In this document: one piece after another, positions 1 to 7,788 of the stretch | Layout: each line of letters begins with the position of its first letter | Position numbering within the stretch: the stretch's first letter is position 1 | Source: Cyclobacteriaceae bacterium | GTDB lineage: Bacteria > Bacteroidota > Bacteroidia > Cytophagales > Cyclobacteriaceae | Direction: 5' to 3' | Length of the DNA: 12,746 nt | NCBI GenBank assembly: GCA_009885605.1 | Contig: VFKK01000270.1 | Coordinates: 1-12,746, forward strand | The notes under the pieces: model-generated | What the model saw: only the letters and a program-made list of their open reading frames with translations | Databases searched by the model: none | Told to the model about the DNA's origin: nothing | Translations under genes and position numbers: made by a program

Positions 1-2656
1 CATAAGATCCTGATGCTACGATACTCGCATCCCACGCTCCAAAAGTGAAGTTGTTAGTGATACCGTAAACAAACTTGGGAAATGGATTTCCAATGATTGC
101 TCTGTCATCTTTGTCTCCACCTCTTGTAATTATACCGTCACCATTTACATCTTTCAGTTTAATACTTCCTACCACAGATCTACCAGGTACCTGCGGATTA
201 TTAGCCAAATCCTCAGCGTTCATGTAATTGCCTAATTTGATATGTCCATAGAACTGACCAAATGGCTGTCCAACCTGAGTAATGTGGAATGAACCATACA
301 CTCGATCTATCCCGTCTGCCAATGAAACCACTTCATTTCTGTTGAAAGAAATATTGGCGTTGGTAGTCCATCTGAGTTTTCCAGTTGTATTGACAGTATT
401 GACGGAAAATTCGTGACCCCAGAATTTAATTTCTCCGATGTTGTCATTGAAGTTGGTAAATCCTGCTTCCTGAGGAACCTGAACTGCGTAGAGCAAATTA
501 GTAGTGTTCTTGGTATAGAAGTCATATACGAATGAAACTCTGTCGTCCCAAAGACCTAAATCTAAACCGACATCAAACTGTTGGGTAGTTTCCCAACCCA
601 GGTTACTGTTTGACAAGGAAGTTACTGCAGCACCCGCCACATTGGTATTTCCAAAAACAGCATTGATTGTGTTGTTCACCAATGCATATTGTGTATAGTT
701 ACCGATGTTGTTGTTTCCGGTGGTTCCCAAACTGGCTCTGATTTTGGCAAAAGATATGCCTGAGCTGTTCGCCAGGAATTCCTCATCAGACAATACCCAG
801 CCCGCAGATACGGATGGGAAAACTCCCCATCTATTTTCAGATCCAAATCTGGAAGAACCATCACCTCTTATGGAGGCTGTGAAGAGATATTTTTGTTTGA
901 AGTTATAAGTCAATCTGGAAAATACAGAAGTCAAGGCCCATTCTTCCACTCCGGAAAAGGTACCCCCTCTGTTAATGTTAAGAGCTCCCTGAATTGTCGG
1001 TAGTCTGTCATCGGCATACGTATCAGCCTGAATTCTGGTACGATCACTTCTGAAATGCTGATTTGAAAATCCACCCAACAATTCAAAGTTGTGATCTTTG
1101 ATACTTTTTTGCCAGGTAACGGTATTTTCATTTAGCCAAGAAAAATCTTTGAAATTTTCTCTGATCGAAACAGCCACGGTAGGCAAGGCAACGTTGATTG
1201 AAGAAGTAGCTGTGGAGGGATTGAAGAATAGAAAATTGGAGTTTCTTGCCTCAACATTAAAAGTAGACTTAAAAGTCAATCCTTTAATCGGCTGGTATTG
1301 AACGAATGCATTGGAAAGCACGCTCATAGTTTTTGTATCATTTGTCAATTCTTCAGCAGACCTTACCCAGTTAGGATAAGCGAAGATATTACCTGTATTT
1401 GCCGGGAATCTGTTAAAAGAAGTCAGCGATCCATCTGCCTTGTAAATAGGCATGATTGGCCAAGTATGGAGGGCATTGAACAAGATACCGGTTCCTCTGT
1501 CTCCGTCTGTTCTTGGCACATTATCAATAATGTATTGTGGTGCAAGATTTACTCCGATTTTCACTTTGTCCGATACCAGATAATCAGTATTCATTCTCAA
1601 AGAAAATCTTTGATAATCCGTATTTAGGACCACACCTTGTTGGTCAAATACACCCAAAATAACAGCTGTATTTACTCTTTCCTTATTGGAAGTCAGGGTA
1701 AGATTGTAGCTGGAGATTGGTGCAGTTTGCAACAATGCATCGTACCAGTCATTATTAGTACTGTCGCGATAGGCGGTTGGATTTTTAAAAATATCCGGAA
1801 CCGGCTGGCCTGCAGCTGTGTAATATTCATTTTTAAATACAGCAAATTCCTCGTTATTCATCATTTCCAATCTTCCCGCCTGAGGTACTTCCTGGAAACC
1901 AGTAAACATGTTTAATGATACGTTGGTCTGTCCAGTTTTGCCTTTTTTGGTTGTGATGATAACAACACCGTTTGCAGCTCTTGAACCATACAAAGCAGTG
2001 GAAGCAGCATCTTTCAAAACAGTAATTTCCTCGATTTCATCGGGGTTGATTGCGTTAATATCGCCTGTGATAGGGAAACCATCCACTACGTACAAGGGAT
2101 TACTTCCTCCTGATACAGAGAGTTGACCTCTGATTCTTACGTTCATTCCTTTTCCCGGCTGACCAGTAGTCTGATTGATTTGCACACCGGCCAATTTACC
2201 CTGAAGTTTTTGGGCCACTGATGAAACCGGCATATCAGCAAGTTCTTTGGAACCTACAGTCTGCACAGCACCGGTTAACTCCTTTTTGATCTGGCTACCG
2301 TATCCTACTACAATTACTTCCGAGAGATCAGAAGTAGAGTAAGCGAGGGAGACGGACAAATCTCCCTGATTTGCCTGAACAAGAATCTCTTTCGAGTTAA
2401 AACCAACAAAACTTACAACCAGCGTTTCACCAACAGCTGCTTCCATAGAGAAGTTGCCGTCAATATCTGAAATTGTACCTCGTTGAGTGCCTTTAACTAA
2501 TACTAAGGCACCTGGAACAGGTTCGTTATCTCCTTCGGAGATCACCTTTCCCTTGACATTGAATGTTTGTGCCTGGGCCATAAAACTCAGGCAAAACATG
2601 AACAGTAAAAATCCCATGAACCGGATCTTGACTTTAGTTTGATAATTGTTTTTCAT
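1..2656 (-). CDS. SusC/RagA-family TonB-linked outer membrane receptor, C-terminus cut by window edge
   Basis: The reading frame is open from the ATG at 2656 to the left edge, giving 885 residues and no stop codon. Residues 1-29 form a signal peptide ending AQA before Q. A CarboxypepD_reg-like beta-sandwich follows at about 33-115, then a TonB plug domain at about 118-225. The plug carries SusC hallmarks: VRIRGQLS at 173-180, YVVDGFP at 189-195 and VLKDAASTALYGSRAANG from 213. The rest is a beta-barrel rich in Asn and aromatic residues. Family members are usually about 1000-1050 aa, so roughly 100-160 residues should lie outside the window, with a susD-like lipoprotein gene expected next. Known role: TonB-driven import of oligosaccharides or other large ligands across the outer membrane. 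The substrate cannot be read from the sequence. There is no STN domain, so an anti-sigma/FecR signalling role is unlikely. Confidence 0.96.
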   Translation of the reverse strand, partial: MKNNYQTKVKIRFMGFLLFMFCLSFMAQAQTFNVKGKVISEGDNEPVPGALVLVKGTQRGTISDIDGNFSMEAAVGETLVVSFVGFNSKEILVQANQGDLSVSLAYSTSDLSEVIVVGYGSQIKKELTGAVQTVGSKELADMPVSSVAQKLQGKLAGVQINQTTGQPGKGMNVRIRGQLSVSGGSNPLYVVDGFPITGDINAINPDEIEEITVLKDAASTALYGSRAANGVVIITTKKGKTGQTNVSLNMFTGFQEVPQAGRLEMMNNEEFAVFKNEYYTAAGQPVPDIFKNPTAYRDSTNNDWYDALLQTAPISSYNLTLTSNKERVNTAVILGVFDQQGVVLNTDYQRFSLRMNTDYLVSDKVKIGVNLAPQYIIDNVPRTDGDRGTGILFNALHTWPIMPIYKADGSLTSFNRFPANTGNIFAYPNWVRSAEELTNDTKTMSVLSNAFVQYQPIKGLTFKSTFNVEARNSNFLFFNPSTATSSINVALPTVAVSIRENFKDFSWLNENTVTWQKSIKDHNFELLGGFSNQHFRSDRTRIQADTYADDRLPTIQGALNINRGGTFSGVEEWALTSVFSRLTYNFKQKYLFTASIRGDGSSRFGSENRWGVFPSVSAGWVLSDEEFLANSSGISFAKIRASLGTTGNNNIGNYTQYALVNNTINAVFGNTNVAGAAVTSLSNSNLGWETTQQFDVGLDLGLWDDRVSFVYDFYTKNTTNLLYAVQVPQEAGFTNFNDNIGEIKFWGHEFSVNTVNTTGKLRWTTNANISFNRNEVVSLADGIDRVYGSFHITQVGQPFGQFYGHIKLGNYMNAEDLANNPQVPGRSVVGSIKLKDVNGDGIITRGGDKDDRAIIGNPFPKFVYGITNNFTFGAWDASIVASGSY

Positions 2657-2720
2657 GTTATTGGGTTTAATGAATTGAATAAAACTGAACTCAATTAAAT
2701 TATATCAAAAGCTATTTCCA

Positions 2721-2736
2721 TCCTGCACAATCCTGT
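2721..2736 (-). repeat. Tandem CAGGA pair, 10-bp period, minus strand
   Basis: Read on the minus strand, ACAGGAT and GCAGGAT cores start exactly 10 bp apart, one helical turn. They lie 65-80 bp upstream of the susC-like start codon. The same core appears as a second pair in opposite orientation at 2864-2881. One-turn-spaced direct repeats suit a dimeric regulator. No factor is identified. Confidence 0.45.
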
Positions 2737-2801
2737 ACTCCTTTGATAAATTTTATTCAAGAATAATTATTTGAAATTAGGTGATTCCTAAGGAGTCTTT
2801 T

Positions 2802-2833
2802 TTTGAAAAAAGTGATTTTTAACTATATATTTA
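2802..2833 (+). promoter_or_regulatory. Candidate Bacteroidota sigma-ABfr-type promoter facing the PVC-type lipoprotein gene
   Basis: TTTG at 2802-2805 is followed 20 bp later by TATATTTA at 2826-2833. This is close to the Bacteroidota -33/-7 pattern (TTTG, about 19-21 bp, TAnnTTTG), with one mismatch in the -7 element. Transcription would start near 2840, leaving a leader of about 185 nt. The CAGGAC pair at 2864-2881 would then lie just downstream of the start. AT-rich DNA gives such matches by chance, so this is weak. Confidence 0.3.
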
Positions 2834-2863
2834 AATCAATCTTGTCCATTTGCCATTAAAAAC

Positions 2864-2881
2864 ACAGGACACTACAGGACA
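2864..2881 (+). repeat. Tandem ACAGGACA pair, 10-bp period, plus strand
   Basis: Two exact 8-bp copies of ACAGGACA start at 2864 and 2874. They mirror, in inverted orientation about 140 bp away, the CAGGAT pair at 2721-2736. Possible operator half-sites shared by the divergent genes. Confidence 0.5.
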
Positions 2882-3024
2882 TAACTGCTAGCATATCATG
2901 AGTAATTTCAATTCCTTTCGTTTCTTACCCCCTTGTTACATAATTTGAATTCTTACAAATTATTTAATGAATCGAAACCGCCACTCTCAGTCTACATTTA
3001 CCCATTATTAAAATCTCACCAGCA

Positions 3025-6000
3025 ATGTCCCAAAGAATCCTGCTTAAAATCCTACTTCTTTTTTCTATTGGAATTCTTACTTTCCAATGCACCCAACGCG
3101 AGGCACTACCTCTTAAAAAGAATGCAAGTATCACTCTTATCGGAAATAACCTTGGCTCAAGAATGATGAGTTACGGCCATTTCGAAACTGAAATGCACTT
3201 GCGCTATCCGGATAGTACTCTTTTCATCCGAAATCTATCCGATCCGGGGGACACTCCCGGTTTCCGTCCAAGATCCGGCACGAATGATCCCTGGGCATTT
3301 CCGGGGGCGGAAGAATTTCAAACTGAAAACGCATCTCCGTCCGGAAGTCAGGGATTTTTGGAGAAGCCTGACGAATGGCTGACACGACTGAAAGCAGACG
3401 TCGTGATTGGTTTCTTTGGCTACAATGAATCATTCCAAGGTCCGGAAGGTCTTGAAAACTACAAAGCTGAATTAGAGGCTTTCATCCGACATTCAAAAAG
3501 CCAGAAATACAATGGTGTCACCCCACCTCACCTTGCCTTGGTTTCCCCTATCGCTTTCGAAGATCGATCCGCAGAAATAGACGTGCCAAATGGTGTAAAA
3601 GAAAATGAAAACATCTCCTTATATACTGAGGCGATGCGAGAGGTGGCAAAGAAGAACGAAGTCTTGTTTGTCGATGCCTATGCACCATCCAGGAATTGGT
3701 ATGATCAGACCACAGAACCTTTGACTATCGATGGCTCGCAACTGAATGATTTGGGCTACCAAAAGCTAGCTAAACTGCTTGCTGACGAGCTTTTTGGGAA
3801 AGCAGATTTGGAAGCAGAAGCGAACAAGGACCTGGTACACGAGGCCGTCATGGAAAAGAACTGGCTATGGACGAATGATTATAAAATCCCGAATGGGGTT
3901 CACGTCTTTGGAAGGAGATATGATCCTTTTGGCCCGGATAACTATCCGTTTGAGCTGGAAAAAATCCGTCAAATGACTGCAATTCGAGATACTGCCATCT
4001 GGATGGCTACAAAAGGTGAAAAGAAAGACCTGGCAGAGGCAGATGCTAAGACGGTTCAACTTCCGGAAGTGAAAACCAATTATAACCCGGATAATAACGG
4101 CAGCCTGGAATACAAATACGGAGAAGATGCTTTAAAAACGATCAAAGTGCCTGAAGGCTACAAAATCGACCTTTTTGCTTCAGAGAAAGAATTCCCCGAT
4201 CTGGCAAATCCTGTTCAGCTTTCATTTGATAATGAAGGCAGACTTTGGGTTGCCACCATGCCAAGCTATCCGCATTATAAGCCGGGTGATCAACGACCAA
4301 AGGATAAATTGATCATTCTGGAAGACACTGACAATGATGGAAAAGCTGACAAGCAAACCACCTTCGCAGATGATCTGCATATTCCGGTAGGGTTCGAACT
4401 TGCACCTGAAGGTGTTTATGTTTCGCAGGGAAACAACCTGGTACTTTTGATTGATGACAATGGAGATGATAAAGCAGATCGAAAAGAAATCCTGCTGAGC
4501 GGTTTTGATGACCATGACACGCACCATGCGATTTCGGCTTTCACCACGGATGAATCCGGAGCAATTCACATGGCCGAGGGCGTTTTCCTCCATACGAATG
4601 TGGAAACTTCCTACGGTCCTGTACGAGCTACCAATGGCGGCTTTTACCGGTACGAACCTAAAAGACATAAGCTGGAGCGGGTCAATCAGGTCAGCATTCC
4701 AAATCCGTGGGGCATTGCTTTCGATGCCTGGGGCCAAAACTTCTATGCAGAAACCTCCGGACCAAATGTAAACTGGATGCTTCCTGGATCAGTTTTGCCT
4801 CGTTACGGAAATTCCAATTTCAAAGGTCCAAACTTGATTGAAAAAGATCATATGGTTCGTCCGACTTCCGGATTGGAATTCATTTCCAGCCGTCACTTCC
4901 CGGATGATGTTCAGGGTGATATGATCATCAACAATACAATTGGATTCCTTGGAACCAAGCAGCATCAGATGATTGAAGATACCGTTGGTTTCATTACCAA
5001 ATGGAAACAGGATTTGGTGATTTCCTCAGATCGTAATTTCCGCCCTGTAGACATGGAAATCGCGCCCGACGGTTCACTTTACATCGTGGATTGGCACAAT
5101 ATCCTGATCGGTCATATGCAGCATAATGCCCGAGATCCGCTCAGAGATCACGTCCACGGAAGAATTTACCGTGTGACTTATCCTTCGAGACCTTTGGTAA
5201 CTCCTGCAAAAGTGGCCGGAGCTACCATTCCTGAATTGCTGGAAAACCTGAAACTTCCTGAATACCGAACCCGCTACAGAACCCGTAGAGAACTACGCGG
5301 AAAGGACAAAGAGGAAGTTTTTGCAGCAGTGCAAAACTGGACAAAATCCCTCGATAAAAACGATTCAAACTACGAGCACAACTTGCTTGAAGGCCTTTGG
5401 GTAACCTGGGGCATCAACAAAGTAGATCAGGATCTGCTGAAGCAACTGCTCAAATCCAAGGATTACAGAGTAAGAGCTGCAGCAACCCGCGTGGTGAGAT
5501 ATACCGGGCATCAGGTCAAAGATCAGGCAGAACTCCTGATGGCGTCTGCCAAAGATCCTCATGGACGAGTCAGAATGGAAGCCATCGCAGCAGCTTCCTG
5601 GTTGCCAAGAGAAGTTGGCCTGCCAATCCTGGCAGAAGCTGAAAAGCAGTCGAAAGACAAAACCTGGATTCCGGGAACTCTGGAAACTGCTGTTGCTCAC
5701 CTAAGCGGAATCTCTGTCACCGAGAAAAAGGAAGAAGATATCAAATCATCCCTCACGGGTTCTGATCGGGAACTCTTCGTCCTCGGAAAAGAAATCTTCT
5801 TGCGTGAAGGTTTCTGCAGCACATGCCACCAACCTGATGGAAGAGGGCTTACAGCATCCCAATTCCCTCCTCTTGCAGGCACCCCATGGGTGACGGGCAG
5901 TCCCGAAAGATTGATCAAAATCGTACTCAAAGGTTTGATGGGTGAGATTGAAGTGCTGGGCCGTCAATATCCGGGTCAGGTTCCGATGACTCCGTATGAA

Positions 6001-6177
6001 GGAATGCTTGACGACTCTGAAGTGGCAGCGGTACTTACCTACGTGAGAAATTCCTTCGGAAATCAGGCTTCTCCTATTTCGCCGGATCTGGTGAGAAAGG
6101 TTCGTGAAGAAGTAAAAGACAAAGAAGGATTTTATAAACCTGCGGAATTGCTGAAAATGCATCCGATGGAGAAGTGA
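3025..6177 (+). CDS. Lipoprotein with SGNH-like, PVC-type dehydrogenase propeller, HEAT and cytochrome c domains
   Basis: The protein has 1050 aa. Residues 1-21 are a lipoprotein signal with LTFQC, lipidation expected at Cys22. Residues 33-255 match the SGNH/GDSL-like module often fused to PVC-type heme proteins, but the nucleophile block reads IGNNLGSRM (39-47) and the His block reads DGSQLND (236-242), so hydrolase activity is doubtful. From about 372 to 725 there is a beta-propeller of the 'putative membrane-bound dehydrogenase' family, with Asp-rich loops (DTDNDGKAD from 434, DDNGDDKAD from 477) and IVDWHN ending at 692. HEAT-like helices cover about 785-905. A cytochrome c domain follows, with heme motif CSTCH at 931-935 and likely axial Met988 in VPMTPYEGM. 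Inferred role: surface or periplasmic oxidation of an unknown organic substrate with electron exit through heme. The start is chosen because it gives a clean lipoprotein signal. Confidence 0.93.
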   Translation: MSQRILLKILLLFSIGILTFQCTQREALPLKKNASITLIGNNLGSRMMSYGHFETEMHLRYPDSTLFIRNLSDPGDTPGFRPRSGTNDPWAFPGAEEFQTENASPSGSQGFLEKPDEWLTRLKADVVIGFFGYNESFQGPEGLENYKAELEAFIRHSKSQKYNGVTPPHLALVSPIAFEDRSAEIDVPNGVKENENISLYTEAMREVAKKNEVLFVDAYAPSRNWYDQTTEPLTIDGSQLNDLGYQKLAKLLADELFGKADLEAEANKDLVHEAVMEKNWLWTNDYKIPNGVHVFGRRYDPFGPDNYPFELEKIRQMTAIRDTAIWMATKGEKKDLAEADAKTVQLPEVKTNYNPDNNGSLEYKYGEDALKTIKVPEGYKIDLFASEKEFPDLANPVQLSFDNEGRLWVATMPSYPHYKPGDQRPKDKLIILEDTDNDGKADKQTTFADDLHIPVGFELAPEGVYVSQGNNLVLLIDDNGDDKADRKEILLSGFDDHDTHHAISAFTTDESGAIHMAEGVFLHTNVETSYGPVRATNGGFYRYEPKRHKLERVNQVSIPNPWGIAFDAWGQNFYAETSGPNVNWMLPGSVLPRYGNSNFKGPNLIEKDHMVRPTSGLEFISSRHFPDDVQGDMIINNTIGFLGTKQHQMIEDTVGFITKWKQDLVISSDRNFRPVDMEIAPDGSLYIVDWHNILIGHMQHNARDPLRDHVHGRIYRVTYPSRPLVTPAKVAGATIPELLENLKLPEYRTRYRTRRELRGKDKEEVFAAVQNWTKSLDKNDSNYEHNLLEGLWVTWGINKVDQDLLKQLLKSKDYRVRAAATRVVRYTGHQVKDQAELLMASAKDPHGRVRMEAIAAASWLPREVGLPILAEAEKQSKDKTWIPGTLETAVAHLSGISVTEKKEEDIKSSLTGSDRELFVLGKEIFLREGFCSTCHQPDGRGLTASQFPPLAGTPWVTGSPERLIKIVLKGLMGEIEVLGRQYPGQVPMTPYEGMLDDSEVAAVLTYVRNSFGNQASPISPDLVRKVREEVKDKEGFYKPAELLKMHPMEK

Positions 6178-6259
6178 TTTCGGATTTATGATTTATGATT
6201 TCGGATGTACCTCGACATTCGATATTCGGTCGCAGTTTTCAGTTTACCGTCATTTCGGA
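6177..6259. repeat. ATTTCGGA copies and period-7 TTTATGA repeats after the lipoprotein gene
   Basis: ATTTCGGA occurs at 6177-6184, 6198-6205 and 6252-6259, and TTTATGA is repeated in tandem between the first two. The short near-tandem words look like slipped-strand intergenic repeats. No terminator with a T-run was found directly after the stop codon. Confidence 0.45.
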
Positions 6260-6298
6260 CGAAGAGAGAAATCTCATTCCTGTACAAAAATAAGTATT

Positions 6299-6337
6299 CA
6301 GTAGCAGTGACTAATAGCAGTAATCAGTAGCAGTATT
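6299..6337 (+). repeat. Three tandem 13-bp repeats (YARTAGCAGT-type)
   Basis: Three exactly contiguous 13-bp units are present: CAGTAGCAGTGAC (6299-6311), TAATAGCAGTAAT (6312-6324) and CAGTAGCAGTATT (6325-6337). All share TAGCAGT at the same offset. They end 1 bp before the hairpin at 6339 and 62 bp before the VCBS start codon. They could be iteron-like protein sites or a slippage product. Confidence 0.55.
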
Positions 6338-6338
6338 A

Positions 6339-6380
6339 AACTTCCCGATAAGGCTTTCATAAAAGTCTTATCGGGAAGTT
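6339..6380 (+). promoter_or_regulatory. Strong 19-bp hairpin in the leader of the VCBS gene
   Basis: The left arm AACTTCCCGATAAGGCTTT (6339-6357) pairs with 6362-6380 over 19 positions, with a single G-U wobble and a CATA loop. It ends 18 nt before the start codon at 6399. There is no T-run on either strand, so it is not a standard intrinsic terminator. It may be a leader structure affecting read-through or translation, a transcript-end stabiliser for the upstream gene, or a copy of a dispersed palindromic repeat. Confidence 0.6.
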
Positions 6381-6398
6381 AGTTAAACCCAACACCCT

Positions 6399-7517
6399 AT
6401 GAACCCGATCAAAACCTGTCTTTTCCTAACCGCTTTCTCTCTTCCGGCCTTTCTTTCCGCTCAGGAAATGAGTGCAAAATTCAGAAAGCAAGTAATTGCC
6501 TTCGAAAGTGCTGAATCTGTCGGAGTCATGGACGTGGATAATGACGGAATCCCGGATCTGGTTTCGGGAAGTTATTGGTTCAAGGGACCGGAATACATCG
6601 ACCGCTTCACCATCGGTCAGGTCAAGCAATACGGGGAATATTTCGAAGATTTCTCCACGATCCCGATGGATGTGAATTCCGACGGAAAAATGGATTACAT
6701 CACCGGAGGATGGTTTGAAGGAAAATTAATCTGGAAAGAAAATCCCGGAAACAACAAAGAATGGGCTACTCATTTGATCGCCGAAACCGGAAATGTGGAA
6801 ACAGCGAGAGGCTGGGATCTTGATAGAGACGGGATTTTAGAGATCATTCCCAATACTCCCCGAAAGCCTTTGGCATTTTACAAATGGGTATCCGGCGGAA
6901 CTTTTGAAAAATATCCTGTCTGGGAAACTCAGGGGCATGGTTTGGGATTTGGCGATATCAATCAGGACGGAAGAGGTGATATAATCATGTCTGATGGCTG
7001 GCTGGAAGCTCCTGCCGACCTGAAAACAGGGAAATGGATCCTTCATCCGGACTTCAAACTTGGTGACGCAAGCATCCCGATTTTGGTAGTCGATGTCGAC
7101 AAAGACGGTTTAAATGACATGATTGTAGGTCAGGGACATGACTTCGGGTTATACTGGATGAAGCAAGTCAAGACCGGAAATCAAATCAGTTTTACCAAAC
7201 ATCCAATTGATCCCTATCAATCCCAATTCCACACCATGGAGTGGGTAGACCTGGATAATGACGGAGAAAATGAATTGATTACAGGCAAGCGATACCGTGC
7301 TCACAACGGAAAAGATCCGGGAGGAAAAGACTATGCAGGCCTTTATTTTTTCAAATGGAACGGCTCTTCTTTCACCAAACATGTCATCAGTTATGGCCCT
7401 TTGGGTGAAGGAAAAGGAACCGGAATCTATTTTTCTGTTTCAGATCTGAACGCTGATGGAAAAATGGATATCGCAGTGGCCGGGAAAGATGGTTTGGTGG
7501 TGTTTTTTCAGATTTGA
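6399..7517 (+). CDS. Exported FG-GAP/VCBS-repeat beta-propeller protein
   Basis: The protein has 372 aa with a Sec signal peptide (1-21, cleavage after LSA, mature N-terminus QEMSA). Seven calcium-binding loops of the type DxDxDGxx(D/E) begin at residues 45 (DVDNDGIPD), 91 (DVNSDGKMD), 140 (DLDRDGILE), 186 (DINQDGRGD), 232 (DVDKDGLND), 284 (DLDNDGENE) and 349 (DLNADGKMD). Spacing is about 46-65 residues, as expected for one loop per blade of a seven-bladed integrin-like propeller. No catalytic motif, heme site or membrane anchor is visible, so a binding or scaffold role is most likely. It lies between two heme-bearing putative dehydrogenases in the same orientation, suggesting a shared extracytoplasmic task. 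The ATG follows the TTAAACCCAA motif at 6383-6392 that also precedes the susC-like gene. Confidence 0.92.
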   Translation: MNPIKTCLFLTAFSLPAFLSAQEMSAKFRKQVIAFESAESVGVMDVDNDGIPDLVSGSYWFKGPEYIDRFTIGQVKQYGEYFEDFSTIPMDVNSDGKMDYITGGWFEGKLIWKENPGNNKEWATHLIAETGNVETARGWDLDRDGILEIIPNTPRKPLAFYKWVSGGTFEKYPVWETQGHGLGFGDINQDGRGDIIMSDGWLEAPADLKTGKWILHPDFKLGDASIPILVVDVDKDGLNDMIVGQGHDFGLYWMKQVKTGNQISFTKHPIDPYQSQFHTMEWVDLDNDGENELITGKRYRAHNGKDPGGKDYAGLYFFKWNGSSFTKHVISYGPLGEGKGTGIYFSVSDLNADGKMDIAVAGKDGLVVFFQI

Positions 7518-7788
7518 AATATCGGGAAGTCTGGTGCCGAATGATCGATATTTAAGCTAAGTGAAACCAAAAAGACTGAATAAACCTTAAATTGAATAAT
7601 GAGTAACCTACAAACCATCAACTCACAATTTCAATTTGATAATACGGTTCTGGAAAAAGCAAAAACTAGGCTTTAGAACGAAATCTTAGTTTGGCTTAGT
7701 TAATTGAAAATTTTCTGAAAGCAGCTTTTGTCCACAAACTGAAAAGACAGTCCCATTGCGTTTTAAAAACTCCAGAGTATATCTCATT
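7518..7788. other. 271-bp spacer between the VCBS gene and the cytochrome c-PQQ dehydrogenase gene
   Basis: No clear gene is present. Just after the VCBS stop, an 8-bp inverted repeat, AAATATCG (7517-7524) with CGATATTT (7546-7553), has a 21-nt loop and is too weak to call a terminator. A 25-codon frame (7599-7676) begins MSNLQTINSQFQFDNT and would continue past its TAG as NEILVWLS if that codon were CAG. It may be the remnant of a small gene but matches no family I recognise. ATCGGGAAGT at 7521-7530 also occurs in the right arm of the hairpin upstream of the VCBS gene. Confidence 0.5.

Larger units (their letters stand above)
2657..3024. promoter_or_regulatory. Divergent control region between the susC-like gene and the PVC-type lipoprotein gene
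   Basis: This 368-bp AT-rich spacer contains no convincing gene. It must hold the promoters of both divergent genes. It carries two pairs of a CAGGA core, one on each strand, and a Bacteroidota-type promoter candidate facing right; these are listed separately. The TTAAACCCAA sequence 4 nt before the susC-like start (2661-2670, minus strand) recurs before the VCBS gene at 6383-6392. No regulator gene is encoded here. A short open frame starting at 2933 overlaps the lipoprotein gene start out of frame and shows no family features. Confidence 0.7.

Noticed and set aside
1298..2126. Plus-strand open frames of 109, 92 and 72 codons
   Set aside because: They are antisense to the susC-like gene, which is continuous and recognisable across this stretch.
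2706..2730. Promoter for the susC-like gene (TAGCTTTT with TTG upstream, minus strand)
   Set aside because: The 13-bp spacing between the elements is far from the usual 19-21 bp, so I do not call it.
2933..3166. 77-codon open frame overlapping the start of the lipoprotein gene
   Set aside because: It overlaps the lipoprotein signal sequence out of frame and shows no signal or domain of its own.
4222..4737. 171-codon open frame on the minus strand
   Set aside because: It lies entirely inside the PVC-type lipoprotein gene in antisense, has no domain pattern and its composition follows the sense codons.
5746..6162. 138-codon open frame on the minus strand
   Set aside because: It is antisense to the cytochrome c domain of the lipoprotein gene, a shadow of that coding sequence.
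6299..6337. CRISPR-like array
   Set aside because: The units are only 13 bp, contiguous and without spacers, and no cas genes are present.
6339..6380. Intrinsic terminator for the lipoprotein gene
   Set aside because: The stem is strong but there is no T-run on either side and it lies 162 bp past the stop codon and 18 bp before the next start, so I list it as a leader structure instead.
7756..7788. Upstream TTG start for the cytochrome c-PQQ dehydrogenase
   Set aside because: It would put 11 extra residues before a well-formed signal peptide that begins naturally at the ATG at 7789.
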